From assembly GCF_029227915.1 (NCBI RefSeq), contig NC_079876.1, forward strand, positions 10,538,001 through 10,602,000: 64,000 nucleotides of DNA. The letters are read 5' to 3'. The translations under genes and the position numbers were made by a program. Positions 23,580 to 34,814 of the stretch are shown here, piece after piece. Under the pieces are notes generated by a model. That model was not told the DNA's origin. It ran no database searches and worked only from the letters and a program-made list of their open reading frames with translations. Numbering within the stretch: the first letter of the stretch is position 1; each line of letters begins with the position of its first letter. Origin of the DNA: Hydractinia symbiolongicarpus. Taxonomy: Eukaryota; Cnidaria; Hydrozoa; Anthoathecata; Hydractiniidae.

Positions 23580-24655
23580 CCAACCTTGAAACCCGAGATA
23601 TGGGAACCTCATATATAAGCAGTGGCCATTGGATTCTAGGAATAAGTAAATTTTGTAGAATCGAGAGTTTCTGAGTACCTTTGAAACAAGAACTAATTAT
23701 TATTGTAAGCCCAGTTGTTAACTAATTCTCTAGCTCCCTGATTAACTTTGCGTCTGAAAGTGAACCGTCAATAATGCGACCAAGGAAACGAACAGGTGAG
23801 GAAGCACTGATGGGATATACGAGGAAAAGTCAGTTGGTGTAGATGAAGGGGTAACAGAAAACGGGGTAGTGTTTACTAACCTACCTTTTATAAGTATTAT
23901 GCTTCTTGACTTACGGGGACAGAAACTCATCCTGGCCCATTTCAAAGCAAAAGTACATCGGGTTAGGAGTTTTTGAGCTCCCGAAACAGAGGATGACATG
24001 AGGTTGATATCGTCCATAAAAGCTCTAATTACTAGTAGGGATACCTTCTTAGAAGTCTGTCTCTTAGACTGGCGTTATACATCCTTGGTTACACATGCTT
24101 GGTGAGGACAAACTAAAAGATTTGCTATAAATACCGACGTAATAAGTCTTGCTGAACGATATCCAGCTTGGTAGAACTCCATAATATCTCCAGTGCAAAA
24201 AATATTAAATTGTGTGGAATTGAAGGATATGCATTTGCGATATCCAGCCATATTGTGGCCAGGTTTGATTTGTTAACTCGGGCTTCTTTAAGAGCAGCCC
24301 AAACCATCGACATGTGTTCCCAGCGACCTGGAACCTTTTCCATACAACCTTTTGGGAGTGACGTATTGATAAATTTGTTGTTATGAATTACGTGGAATTC
24401 TAACCGTCTTGATACAAGACTGAATAAAAACTTGCCTTCTACATTTAATAAGGCGATAGACCGACAATCTTTAATATTAGACTTCATAGGATTTTTTGAT
24501 TTAGGGATATAAATTTCCCTCACACAACGCCATTGAATAGGGACAACACAATTTTTAAAACAAGACTTAAACATATTAAACAATATAGAATTTATTTTAG
24601 GACACTTTTTGTACACTTTATAGGGTATATCATTGATGCCTGGGGAAGAAGCATT
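23580..24655 (-). mobile_element. RLE-USP LINE fragment U2b (RT only, palm deleted)
   Basis: On the minus strand 24655-24125 encodes RT motifs 0 to A: EIYIPKSKNP, DCRSIALLNVEGKF, KGCMEKVPGRWEHMSMVWAA and ATIWLDIANAYPS. The frame then jumps to 24090-23742 with VIRAFMDDINLMSSS, so the motif B region is missing. It ends around 23580 in the thumb. No RLE or USP remains. It lies directly against U2a in the same orientation. Confidence 0.75.
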
Positions 24656-26570
24656 TCAAGATTTGTAGGAGAAAGAAGCGTGCCATAAGTTGCGCCGCTG
24701 TAAAATGAAAATAAACTTTGTTGGCAGAGACAGTAGGTTCTTCCAAGAAAGATCGTATTTAATAAACGAGCACCACTTAGTCCAGTTACCTTGGGCATGC
24801 AGCTGAACGCCTCGAGCACAATAGATGTCTTCCTCATTGTCCTGCACAACCTCTGACAAGTTTGCGGTAAGAATGGGTACCAATTGGTGGGACACTCTAC
24901 GGTTTACCAGTCCCAAGCCTGCTCTGCCAAACTGGTGGAAACCAAGTACTTTCTTGAACTCGAGTTGATTCTCTGTCGATTTCACTGTCTGTTCCACCTT
25001 TCAGTGTCCAGCCCTTAAGTCTGGAGGAGAGTCTGAGACTAGAGCATCAGCCGAATCTCGCAGGAGAAGATGACCACTGATCTTAGCAGACTTTAGTACA
25101 GAGGATAGACATTTTAAAGGTAGAGGGCATGGCGATGAAGCGGAATACAAACTTATGTTAGAAATAGAATGATGGAGTCTCATCCACTTTCTTATGATAA
25201 AAGAAAACTTTTGTTCTAGTGAAACAATACGAGATATCAGAACTTCGTAAATTAAAAAAGGCCATCGTATTCGGGAAATTAGAAGATGATGCAAAAACCA
25301 CACTTTGTGAATGCCTGTATGGGAAGAATTATCTATGAGTTTGACTTGCTCTACAGCGTTAACAAGAACCTGTTGGACAACAGCTGAATCTGACAATGTT
25401 GAATTTATTGTCCGGCCAAGAAACTTAACCGGGTTTGCGTGAATAGATGGGATTGGTTCTTGCAGGACACAAACCTGAGACTGATCTAAAACATTTACAT
25501 TAGCTATAACAATGCTTCGTGACTTTGAAGGTCTAAAACCCATTCCAGCCAAATGAAGGGCTGTTACACAACGACCCAACAAATTCTGAGTTTGAGAGAC
25601 ACTTGAAGACATTAAAAATATGTTATCCATTAACCGGAGGATGGTCTGAATCGTCAAGCGAAACACAACTTTTTAACTCTTCCTCGGCGCACATATATGC
25701 AATGATTACATTCATAGCTGCCAAAAACAGGATGATTGATAATGTACATCCAATAAAAATACCTCTAAAGTGTTGGTGCCAGCTGGATGAGGCTGTAAAA
25801 GACAATGACTTGCTCCAGAGGCTGCCATAGTAGGTGTTAATAAGCCTTATCCAAGACTCTGAAACACCATAGCGACGAAGGATACGCATTGGGTACATCA
25901 AGCAATATTGCAGATAGTGGATTTTTTCTAGACTTGCCGTTTCTCAGAGCAGCCCAGACAAGAGACATATGCTCCCAGCAACCAGGGACTTTTTCCATGC
26001 ATCCTTTTTGAATAGGTTTGTTAATAAAGTGGTTCTTCTGAATGATGTGGTTTTCTAGGCGCTTTGACACAAGACTAAAAAAAGTTTTCCTTCCACATTG
26101 AGGAGAGCTATTGGCCATAAGTCCTTAATGGATGATGGAGATGGAGGTTTGTTTTTAGGGATATACACTTCTGAAGCGACCCTCCACTGAACAGGAATGA
26201 AGGAATTCTTTAAACAAGATTGGAAAAGGTTGAAAAGAAAGGATCCAATTTGAGGACAATTCTTGTAAACAGTGTAAGGCATTTGGTTCAATCCGGGTGA
26301 CGATGCATTCCGACGAGTATGAAGGATGGTTTGAAAGTCCTTGAAATTAAACTTTGAGGAATCAAATGCAGACGTGACGTTGGGAGCATTAGCAAACCAG
26401 GAAGAGTCGAAAGCGGTATCTCATGTAAGGGATCAATTAACACAGAAGCTTTGTGGGCATCGCCAACTTTTACGCGAGCTCATCAGACATGTTTTTCATG
26501 CCATCCCACGAATCTACCTATTGACCTCTTACGTGACAGTACTTTCTGTCTATTGCTGAATACTTCACTT
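24656..26570 (-). mobile_element. RLE-USP LINE fragment U2a (N-terminal region to post-RT)
   Basis: From about 26570 leftward the minus strand encodes an N-terminal segment (FDSSWFANAPNV), SPGLNQMPYTVYKNCPQIGS, EVYIPKNKPP, KGCMEKVPGCWEHMSLVWAAL, motif B-like RGIFIGCTLSIILF, motif C as MDNIF and the thumb. After a TGA near 25001 it continues in frame into the linker seen in U1 (FGRAGLGL; QGNWTKW). At least three frameshifts occur. Motif C has lost its second catalytic Asp (FMDD became MDN), so the copy is dead. The RLE and USP parts are replaced by U2b. Confidence 0.75.
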
Positions 26571-26849
26571 ATAACTGGTGACTGACAATAGGGAGTCTGA
26601 TGTTACATGTAACAGAAAAACAACACACATACATACACACACACAAAACAAAATAAGCAAATAAATAAAAATTAAGGGTGTAGTCTTTCCCAGTGTCAAT
26701 CTGTCCTTCCAGATTGTCATTCGTCATCCTTTCGGAACTATGACTCAAATATACCGCCAGTTATGACTCAATCGGTCGTAAAATATTGCCGCAAATGATC
26801 CCGTACTGCTTAATTTGTTCTGTTTTCGTAATAAGAAAATAATTTACAA
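26571..26849. other. Spacer with CA-rich microsatellite
   Basis: An ACACATACATACACACACAC-like tract lies at about 26624-26646. No gene seen. It separates the 5' end of U2a from the 3' end of U3. Confidence 0.5.
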
Positions 26850-28778
26850 AGAGGTGGCAAGCCACCGCAATGATGAACTCAACCTGTTAGGTCTTTGGAA
26901 ACAAGCTAGAGGTTGTACTCCTCTAGAGAATATGCCTCTAAAAGCACAATTCTCCCTTTTTACAAGGAATTAAAAAAATATATATAAAAAATAAATAAAA
27001 AGGACACAACACATTTGAAAAGATGAACAGAACTTTAACCAAGGGCAGGTAGGTTTCGACCCATATTTCTGAACCTAAGTACCCTGGATGTCTAGCTGGG
27101 TCACCTCGAAGAGGTCCGCGGACGGTCATCAGCAGAAACTAGACATCCCTATCTTCCTAAGATTAACTTTGACCACTTTTTGTTCGACTGTGCTTATCTT
27201 TGTTTTTAACTCAGGTAATAAGTTTAGTCGTTACTCTCCAAAGACAAGATCATGTGTGATCAAACCCCCCCCCCCCCCCCCCCCCTGCTAATATTTTTTT
27301 TTTTTATTTTTTTTTTTATTTTTAAGTGGGGTAATAAGTGGAGTCGCCACTCTCCAAAGACAAGACCTAGTATGATCAAACCCCCTTGCTAACTTAATTT
27401 TTATTTGATTTTGTTTTATTTTTGACTGGGGTAATAAGTGAAGTCGTCACTCTCCAAAGACAAGACTGAGTGTAGTCAAGCCCCCTTGCTGACTCATTCC
27501 GGTTAAAATATTCTTATCTCAGCTCTTCTAAAAAGAAAACAAATGACTCGTGACTGTTAATAAGGCGGTCATCACAGAAAATTACTGCTCTATCGTTGCA
27601 AAGTATCCACCTGTGTACCATTTGGTTGAAGGCTATGGTTGTGTAGTGACCATTATTTACTTTGCCGCATTGGTTGATAATAGCCCTTAATTGAAAATTT
27701 TTACGAAATTTTACTTCTCCATCTACGGTTAAAGGTATGGAAATGGTACCAGGGTAAGCAGTAATACGAAAGGCAATTTTTGACACAAGGCCGTTGGCAC
27801 TGGCAAAACGTTTTAGCTGTAAAATAAGATGGGAACCGCACGACGCTACCTCTTTTTCAACTAGAGCAGTTTGATGAGCGTTGCAAAGATGGCAGAAGTA
27901 GGCATTGGTGTCTGACAACTCCTCGCTTTCGAAGAAATTATCTAAGGAAGATTGTAACGTAGGGTGTAGAGAAAGTTGGATGCATGGTGCTATAACTTCT
28001 GGGAAGATGGTAATATGACATGAATTGCAAGTGGGTGATGTCTTGATGCCAATACTAAAAAGACTTCCAAGAAGTGGAAAGTCTAATGACAGACCAGGTA
28101 GGAGATATTCAAGAACCTCGGGGACGTCGTGCTGAGCAAAGATATTAAATGCACTTCCCTTCGCAGCTGAGATATGATGTTTCATAGCACGCGAAAAATG
28201 GGAGGGATCAACTGGACTTCTAGAAACAGCCAAACTTTGAAGAACACCTACAAATGCTTCGCCTAACTTTGAGGTTGTTTTGCTGACAGAAATGGCTTCT
28301 TTAACTTTTGGAAGGTTATAAAAACATTGTAAGATGGAATTTGCATAACATGTGTTTCCCAAGTTTTTTAGACCGCTATTCCTAAGATGGTTAGATGGCA
28401 ATGCGACTGTTGTTTTGGACGACCTTGTAGCAAGTTTTTTGGGTTTTTTGATTTTACAAGATTTTGTGTGATTTGCGGAAGATTTCTCAGGGGTTTTTGA
28501 TTTCTTACATTCCATATTTGTAACAGAAGAAACTTCAGAAATGATTGGGGCCTTTTCAGGCTCAACCCAAGTGGTAAAATTTCGAGACATCCATATGTAA
28601 AAAGAAGCACTCATGGAGGTAAAAGTTAGGGATTTTAATAGGGAACGTAAAGGCTTGTTAGGGAAACCAAGGTGACGAAAACAGGTCCTTACTGTTTCTG
28701 AACAGAAACCCCTTGCACCCACCTCAATGGCAAAGAAATGCACGATCCATCCATTGTTTTTCATGCGCCTGCATTTGG
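26850..28778 (-). mobile_element. RLE-USP LINE copy U3 with intact RLE tail-USP frame
   Basis: The copy has its USP stop at 27514 and a 3' UTR to about 26850. It is 5'-truncated in the RLE, where an unrelated dispersed repeat begins (about 28778). The UTR holds three near-tandem units beginning GGTAATAAG with TCTCCAAAGACAAGA, at about 27220, 27330 and 27430. A C homopolymer of about 20 bases (27266-27285) and T-runs lie between the first two. Confidence 0.8.
27514..28778 (-). CDS. RLE tail fused to ubiquitin-specific protease (partial, uninterrupted)
   Basis: The frame runs unbroken for 437 codons from 28827, of which the first 17 or so belong to the adjoining repeat. Residues of about 20-95 are the end of the RLE module (NNGWIVHFFAIEVGARGFC; CFRHLGFPNK). 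Residues 96-150 form a basic Ser/Lys/Pro linker. Residues 152-437 are a C19 protease: Cys box GLKNLGNTCYANSIL with Cys about 160, QHDVPEVLEYLLPG, a zinc pair in FCHLCNAH, LQLKRFA, His box NNGHYTT with His about 394, and Asn-Asp in CNDRAV at about 411-412. All three catalytic positions are present, so the fold could be active. USPs remove ubiquitin from proteins. In a LINE, a role in protecting the element's own protein or remodelling target chromatin is only a guess. Confidence 0.85.
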
Positions 28779-29775
28779 AAATTTTTGCGGAGAGTAGCGG
28801 AGCCCATTTCCTCATTAAATAAGCCAAATATAAAAGAAAAGGTAAGCACGGTGGAGAGTATATAGGATTTCTATGCGATTTCCCCCATATACATCAAAAA
28901 TATCAAAAATCCGTTGTTTTGGGGCCCAGTCTCCCAGCGATTTCATATGGTCATTCTTAGGTACATTATTCTAGTGAGCGAGACAACATGTTTTAGCATG
29001 GCGATGGAGTTTTTGTTGTTTTTTAGATATGGTACCAAGCGTAAATGGTGCTGTTTCCAGTTTAGGTTAAATCTGCCTACGCTTTTTAGCCATGTGATAC
29101 ATAAATCACTTTTACTAACATCAGGACTTTTTCTTGGACATATAGCGCCTCAAACTCAAACTTTCGTTAATCTAGGCCATATCGCAACTGACGGAAGGGC
29201 TTTTCATGTTCAAGAAAACGAAGAAAGAAAGGGTATGTTAATCTAGCTAGTATATGACTACTTTTTTACATGTAATGAACCCTTTCTTATTCTCACTCAC
29301 ACCTAAAGCTAGCTAGCTTAAAAGTGCAGATTTCGACACAATAATAATAGAAATTAGATAACATTTAGCTAGCTAGCATAAGAAAGAGCAAACAGTACCT
29401 TATGATTAGCACAAAACTAGCTACAAGACTAGCATAAAATTAACTACTTAGTTGGGGTAAAACTACCAATGTATCTAGCATAAAATTAGCTATTTTAGCT
29501 GGCATAAAATTAGCAAAATACCTTGCTAATAGAAATATTCCTTCAGACAGATTTTCTAGCTATAGCTAGCTAGCTATTATACATATATACTACACAGTGA
29601 GTGAGATAATTCTGCTCTGTAAGAATGTCCCATCATATAGCTTGTTCTAGCTACAATCGTCCACAAAATGTGTTGTCTCTGGCAATTTTATACCAAAAAC
29701 CAAGAGCCAAAAAGTTTAGCAAAGTCAGCAAAATAACATAGCCAGCTAGATATTTTGCAGATAGTATGTTCTGTT
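28778..29775 (+). repeat. Dispersed repeat family R, copy 1
   Basis: It begins TTTTTGCGGAGAGTAGCG and continues CATTTCCTCATTAAATAAGC. It matches 61598-62330 over most of its length (same order of blocks to AGCAAAATAACAT) and 62861-62975 at its left end. TAGC/AGCT tetranucleotide clusters occupy 29250-29600. An ORF at 28914-29246 has no motif and is not preserved in the second copy. I could not find terminal inverted repeats. Confidence 0.6.
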
Positions 29776-30051
29776 CGCACTCGTGATCAATGTTTATATA
29801 CAAGTACGTCACGTGTAATTGTTTACGTTGCATAGCCACAAAAGGGCAGTTCTTGACATTCAGGGGAAATGGAGAGCCATATTTTCGTGTACGATTGTAG
29901 CTAGCTATATATACTGTACGCACATCTAGAAATAAACTTTTTAACCCTGCTAGTAAGCATACACCAGTGCGGCTCAAGTTACAGAAACGAAAATTATTTC
30001 AATATATATATATATATCGGGAAACTTTCTCCACATCAACTGATCATGAGG
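29776..30051. other. Short spacer, no gene
   Basis: AT-rich, with a TATATATATATATA tract at about 30002-30017 beside the next repeat. Confidence 0.5.
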
Positions 30052-30830
30052 TGACAAAACAGCTAGCTGTAATGATATTTCTTGTCTAATGACAGCTGGT
30101 TCTACTATAGTTAGAGGTTGCAACCCTCTAGAGATTTTTCAAAAAAGCAAAATCCCCCTTTTTGCAAGGATTTCCTAAAAACATTGACCGTAAAAGGCAG
30201 AAAAATACAACAGCGACAGAACACAACACTAAACAATAAATATTAAAGCAATTCAAAATGAATTGAATAGGTACAAATGAGATAAATAAAACTTATCATA
30301 ACGTGAATATCCTTAAACGGATAAATTTAAAATTATTCTTTAGAGAATGTGTTTAAGAAGCAAACAACTATCTGCGCGCCAGGACTTGTGACCCTGGCTG
30401 TAGCTTTCCACATGTGTTATGGAGCTCCAACACTCAGCCTTACATAGATAATTGTTGCTGTGGACCTGCCTAATGACAGTACCAGCCTGTTATAACTGGG
30501 GTAATATGCGTGGGCGTAACACCACGAAGACCAGATAAGAAAATCTAACCCCCTTGCAAAGCTTCTTCTAAAATGACTAAGGGCAGCAGGATTGTCAATC
30601 CTGAAAGCAAAGTGAGCAAACTCTGCCTCCCTACTGGACTGGGGTAATAAGCGGGATCGTTAAGCCCAAAGACAAGATATGATATCAAGCCCCCTTGCTG
30701 TGCTTCTTACAGTGTCTCTATACAAAGAGAGGAGTGAGCAAACTCCGGTTTCACGGTGCACTGACCAACATAAATCAGCTGGGGTAAATAAAACCGCTAG
30801 GGTCATGGATTCCCTTATTACTGAGGCTTT
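30052..30830 (-). repeat. 5'-truncated RLE-USP LINE: 3' UTR only
   Basis: It starts TGAGGTGACAAAACAGCTAG and carries all UTR modules seen in U1: the TTTTTGCAAGG block, GCCAGGACTTGTGACCCTGG, CACATGTGTTA, GGGGTAATAAGCGGGATCGT and CCGCTAGGG. It stops just before the USP stop codon. This is the best full-length example of the UTR without coding sequence. Confidence 0.7.
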
Positions 30831-31079
30831 TTAAATTCTGAAAAGCGGTTCTGTGCAATCGTCAACATGTTTTGAAAATGTTCAAATATATTCAATATTT
30901 CGTATTTAATTTCCCGATATGTATACAAATAATGTCCCAATAATTTCTGTTTCTGTAACTTGACCTGATCCTTCCACCAATGCGTGATATCATGTTTTAG
31001 TCCAGCTCTATCTAGTAGGTACCAAGCTAGTCTAATTAATTTTTATTCTTTTAAAGCTTTTGTTCACTTTGAAATAACA

Positions 31080-31760
31080 GGTATTTATCCTACTATCAGG
31101 GAAACTTGTACAAAATAACATACACTGCTGTTTGATTTTTGGCTGGACGGGGTAACAACAGGCTGTTTCCGCTGTTTTTATTTAAACCCAAGTTGCAATT
31201 TTTCACGGGAACTTTATCCATAAAATTTTGCAGGATTCTTTTTGTTATAAAAGCTTTTCCACAAAATAAAATTGCTGAGTGATTGCTTAAGCTGCATAGG
31301 GTAACAACTGGCTGTTTCCTGTTTATTTGACCCAAGCTAGAATAGTTTTTTTTTGAAATGGGTATTATGCCACAACGTATGTGCGACACAGTATACATGT
31401 ACTAATCACTCAGCCCATTGTTTACGGCAAACTGTTAGCTATATGATTCTATTTAACAGAAGTTGCGCTGATGTTTTTTTGAAAGGGTATAAAACCTATA
31501 AGGATGTGCAACATTGTTTACTTGTACTAAACGTTCATCCTGGATTAAAATTCATATTTTAAGTTTTGCCGGGAACATTTTGAGAAAATTCGCTATGTTG
31601 GGCACAACATGTATACAAACTGTATTCTTGAAGGAAAGTTATTTTTTGAAAAATATATTACACCTAAAACACCTTAATGTTGTGTGTGCTTCACATGATT
31701 GACGACATACTGCATACTAGTACTAAAGCGCTCCTCATTTGCACACTTTAAAATTCCTAT
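31080..31760 (+). repeat. Dispersed repeat family D, copy 2
   Basis: Block order and orientation match 18480-19450: GGTAACAACAGGCTGTTT, TTGCGCTGATGTTTTTTTGA, GAAAAATATATTACACC and a terminal TACTAAAGCGCTC. No coding sequence. Confidence 0.5.
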
Positions 31761-31799
31761 TAATCGCTACACCAGACGTGTGTAAGTAGTGGTTATATG

Positions 31800-31915
31800 G
31801 CGCCGTAGATTAGTGGTTATAGCTCTCGTACTCTAGTCGTACACTAGGGTATATCCCTCGATATTTGTGAGGCTAGCCATGTAAAATATGCACATCTATC
31901 TATCTATCTATATGT
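31800..31915 (+). repeat. tRNA-like SINE head with CTAT tail
   Basis: GGCGCCGTAGATTAGTGGTT resembles the 5' half and A box of a tRNA. It is followed by a TAGTCGTACACTAGGG arm and GGGTATATCCCTCGATAT in place of a clean T arm. A short (CTAT)n run at about 31893-31912 ends it. Acceptor pairing is not preserved, so a SINE or tRNA pseudogene is more likely than a working tRNA. Confidence 0.4.
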
Positions 31916-32264
31916 AAGATGCACCTGTAAAGTTTTTCATATACCTTACTTGTATTTGGATTGGAGTCGTACTATTTTTCACTCAGTTTTATATTCGCGC
32001 GACTTAAATTCGCGCATCCTAAAGTGGAGATATTCGCTCAGTTTTAAATTCGCGCACCCCAAAATGTCTACTCTCGTTAAAAACTCTGCATATTGTTCTA
32101 AAACGATGGTCGAAATGTCTTTCAATTGAAATTTATTCGTCAAACTAAAGCAAACGTTGCAAATCAAAGGAGATTTTAAAAGCTATTAATTACAGTACAG
32201 TTTGGTAGATCTTTTCTTTTTCTTCAAACAGTTCTTTTCAACAGCATAAAAAATAATACAAAAA

Positions 32265-33660
32265 TTATTCGAAAGGGTCCTCTTTGTGAACTTGCTCTCT
32301 AAGTGCATCGATGATTCCCGATCTGCGCCAACCGTTTATTATGATTTCTTTTCTTGTACGAATATGATCATAGTATTTGGTGACCCATTTAGCATGCTGA
32401 TTTTCAAGTCGACAGAAACATTTTCTGGTGCAATTCCATTAGCGATCTGGGCTTGCACTTCTTCAGCATACCACGTCTGTGTTTGGTCACGTAAAAATGA
32501 TTTACATGATCGATTGACAGTAAGGTCAAGTGGTTGGAAGTAATTTGTCATATTATGAGGAACTGGAACCATCTTTCCATGATGTTTTTCGACTAGATCT
32601 TTGACCTTGTCAGTCCATTGTGCTTTGAATACATCTGCAATTAATAGCCATTTCTTTGATGAACGAAAACCAAGCTCTTTTTTCTTCTTTTGGACGTAAG
32701 GTACGAGAACCTTGTTGATGAGCTCAATTGATTTTTCTTCGTTTGACCAATGATTAATGCTATGTGTAATATTGAACTCTTTGGGAAAGTCGAATGTAGG
32801 ATGGCAGCGGGCTGTTTTACCCTGGTAGATTATTTGCATCGGTAGGAAAACTCCAGAGAGACTGATTGAGAAAGTCCCTGTTACTTGACGATAATCAGCA
32901 GAGTTAGCTATCGGTACTAGCTTTTCGTTTTTCTTATCCATTGTATACTTGCTGAGTAAAATAAATGGCAATGGTGTCTGGTCAATGTTTATCACTAGAT
33001 CGTCAGGTATATCATGAGCATCGACGAGTTCTTTAATAGAACGATGAAAAGAAAATCCCATCTCTTTCAAAAAACCGGGAGACACGGGCTGTTTTGCTGT
33101 TGTTGCACGTCGCTTTGTAAAACCAATCTGTCGGAAAATTGATTGACACCAAGAAAAATCCAAGTTTATTTGACCTCCATTTTCTTTCAACAGCGAACGG
33201 TCATTTGCCAAGACAATTATTTTCCAATGGCTATAGCAATATTGTAATTCACTGCGCATCCAGCTTTTCTCATGTTTTTGATCATCTTAAGAACTTTTTC
33301 ATCGATTTCGGCTGGAAAAAGGGGTTTAGCACCACGATGCTTTCTTGGCAGTTCTCTCAATTCCCCTTGATCTGTTTTGGCTTCTTTGTAGCTTTTGACG
33401 ATACCTCGAACCGTAGATTCAGGGACTCCAAACTTTCTTGCAGCAGGTCGTATGCCATAAACTATAGCCCATTTCCCAATCTCTGCACGCTGCAGCTTGT
33501 CATAATCGCCACATTTTTGCCTTTTCTTTTTTGGTTGGGGCTCGCTGATCATCTGCAACTGTTTTTGAACCTCATTTTGTTCAGAATCTCCTAGACCACA
33601 AGCTTGTGCACTCTCTGAGACAGTATCTTCAATTTTCTTAAAATACTTAAAGTGCCATGA
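32265..33660 (-). pseudogene. pogo/Tigger-like DDE transposase, two frameshifts
   Basis: The N-terminal part has a CENP-B/pogo-type HTH (IGKWAIVYGIRPAARKFGV, ESTVRGIVKSYK). A shift near 33225 leads into the catalytic domain with NIDQTPLPF (first Asp), LLIADVFKAQWTD (second Asp region, where DxxxAHxT is usual) and YFQPLDLTVNRSCKSFL (third acidic residue). A second shift near 32400 precedes the C-terminal KWVTKYYDHIRTRKE and INGWRRSGI, ending at TAA 32265-32267. An open frame extends upstream of the first ATG (33552 region) to about 33655, hinting at a 5' exon. pogo transposases cut and paste at TA sites. This copy cannot make a full protein. Confidence 0.8.
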
Positions 33661-33824
33661 TTACGTTTTCAACGGAGATCTGTTTTAGAAAGACAAAACC
33701 ATAACACAAACATATCAATGCAATGACATCTTACGTTCGAAAAGAAATTTTCGTTCGATTTTGCAATGCAATTGCATCCTCGGATGAAAACAATCACGTT
33801 GCATTTTGACAAGTGATTTTAAAA

Positions 33825-34574
33825 ATGGCTGAGGGAAACTGCGTCGGTTGTCAAGCTATGACAAAATATCTCTGCTTAAAGTGTGGTGACTTTGCCTGTA
33901 ACAGAAGTTTAAATTGTTCTGTGCCAACATCTGAAAGTTACCCTGGGTGGACAGAATGCAAAGTCACACTGTGCATGAAATGCGAGAAAGAAGAACATGC
34001 CTCTTTTTATCAGGATCACCATCTTGAAGATGGAAAAGATTACAATAAAAGCGAGGCTCAAGACCAAAGTGAAGTTGAAGGAGCACAGGAACTCGAAGAC
34101 TTACATTTGACTTCAGATGATCATGATCTTGTTATTGAATGTGCTTCCAGAGGATTTCACGAGTACCGAAAGATTTGGTTACCAAAGTTAGGACAAAGGT
34201 TTACCGTGAAACGGGATAAAGCTAACCTTTTTGACCCATATTCCATAGGACTATACTGTCAAATCAAAGGAAAGATCGAGAAACTTTCAATTGTAGGGCA
34301 TCTTCCACGAGAAATTTCGCGCTTTTGCAAATTCTACCTTGAATACAACGGTGTGATCAATGCAACAGTACGAATGACAAAGTTCCGCAGAAGTCCTTTA
34401 CCTCAAGGGGGCTTGGAAATACCAATTAAATTATGTGTTGGAAAAGGAGATTCAAGTAACGAAGTCTTCCGAAAAATGAAAGGGTTCATGCTCGAAAATT
34501 ACCTTGAGCCAGAGAAAATCCCGCTGGAGATAAAGGTCGAGGAGGAAGACGAAGACGAAGAGGTTTCATTGTAA
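33825..34574 (+). CDS. HIRAN-domain protein with N-terminal zinc cluster, transposon-borne
   Basis: The intact 249-residue ORF starts at ATG 33825; the upstream GTG at 33813 is not needed. Residues of about 6-60 hold a Cys/His cluster (CVGCQAM, CLKCGDFAC, CMKCEKEEH). After an acidic spacer, residues of about 101-206 match HIRAN: ASRGFHEYRKIWLPKLG, ANLFDPYSIGLYC, VGHLPREISRFCKFYL and SPLPQGGLEIPIKL. The C-terminus is acidic. HIRAN domains (HLTF, Rad5) bind 3' ends of single-stranded DNA at stalled forks. It lies wholly inside the inverted repeats of the pogo-like element and is unbroken while the transposase is not. I infer an accessory protein acting on DNA ends, or a captured host gene under its own selection. 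Confidence 0.75.
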   Translation: MAEGNCVGCQAMTKYLCLKCGDFACNRSLNCSVPTSESYPGWTECKVTLCMKCEKEEHASFYQDHHLEDGKDYNKSEAQDQSEVEGAQELEDLHLTSDDHDLVIECASRGFHEYRKIWLPKLGQRFTVKRDKANLFDPYSIGLYCQIKGKIEKLSIVGHLPREISRFCKFYLEYNGVINATVRMTKFRRSPLPQGGLEIPIKLCVGKGDSSNEVFRKMKGFMLENYLEPEKIPLEIKVEEEDEDEEVSL

Positions 34575-34814
34575 TTTTATTTAAAACAGAAAAGAAGTCA
34601 CTATACCAGGTGAAAACTATCTCAAATTTTTACTTACAAAAACTGTTACTAAATTACATATCAATTTAGGGTTTCTTAAGCGACTTCCAAGTTTGTGATA
34701 GGAAAGCTATTCGCGCGGATTATTTTTCGCTCAGTCTTAATTTCGCGCACCTTAGGTCTGTGCCAATTCTAGTACATCGCGAATTTTAATACAAGTAAGG
34801 TATATATAATATTT

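Larger units (their letters stand above)
31941..34803. mobile_element. pogo/Tigger-like DNA transposon with HIRAN accessory gene
   Basis: The left end (TACCTTACTTGTATT) and right end (its inverse, AATACAAGTAAGGTA) form terminal inverted repeats, each with TATA at the border, consistent with TA duplication. Sub-terminal TTCGCGCG/CGCGAA motifs repeat near both ends (31994-32060 and 34710-34790). Inside are a minus-strand DDE transposase and a plus-strand HIRAN gene, arranged divergently around 33660-33820. The length is about 2.86 kb. Confidence 0.8.

Noticed and set aside
27266-27285. C homopolymer as a functional quadruplex
   Set aside because: A run of one base next to T-runs is better explained by slippage in the UTR repeat; there are no separated G tracts.
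28914-29246. Plus-strand ORF of 110 codons
   Set aside because: It lies in dispersed repeat R; the second copy at 61598-62330 does not keep the frame.
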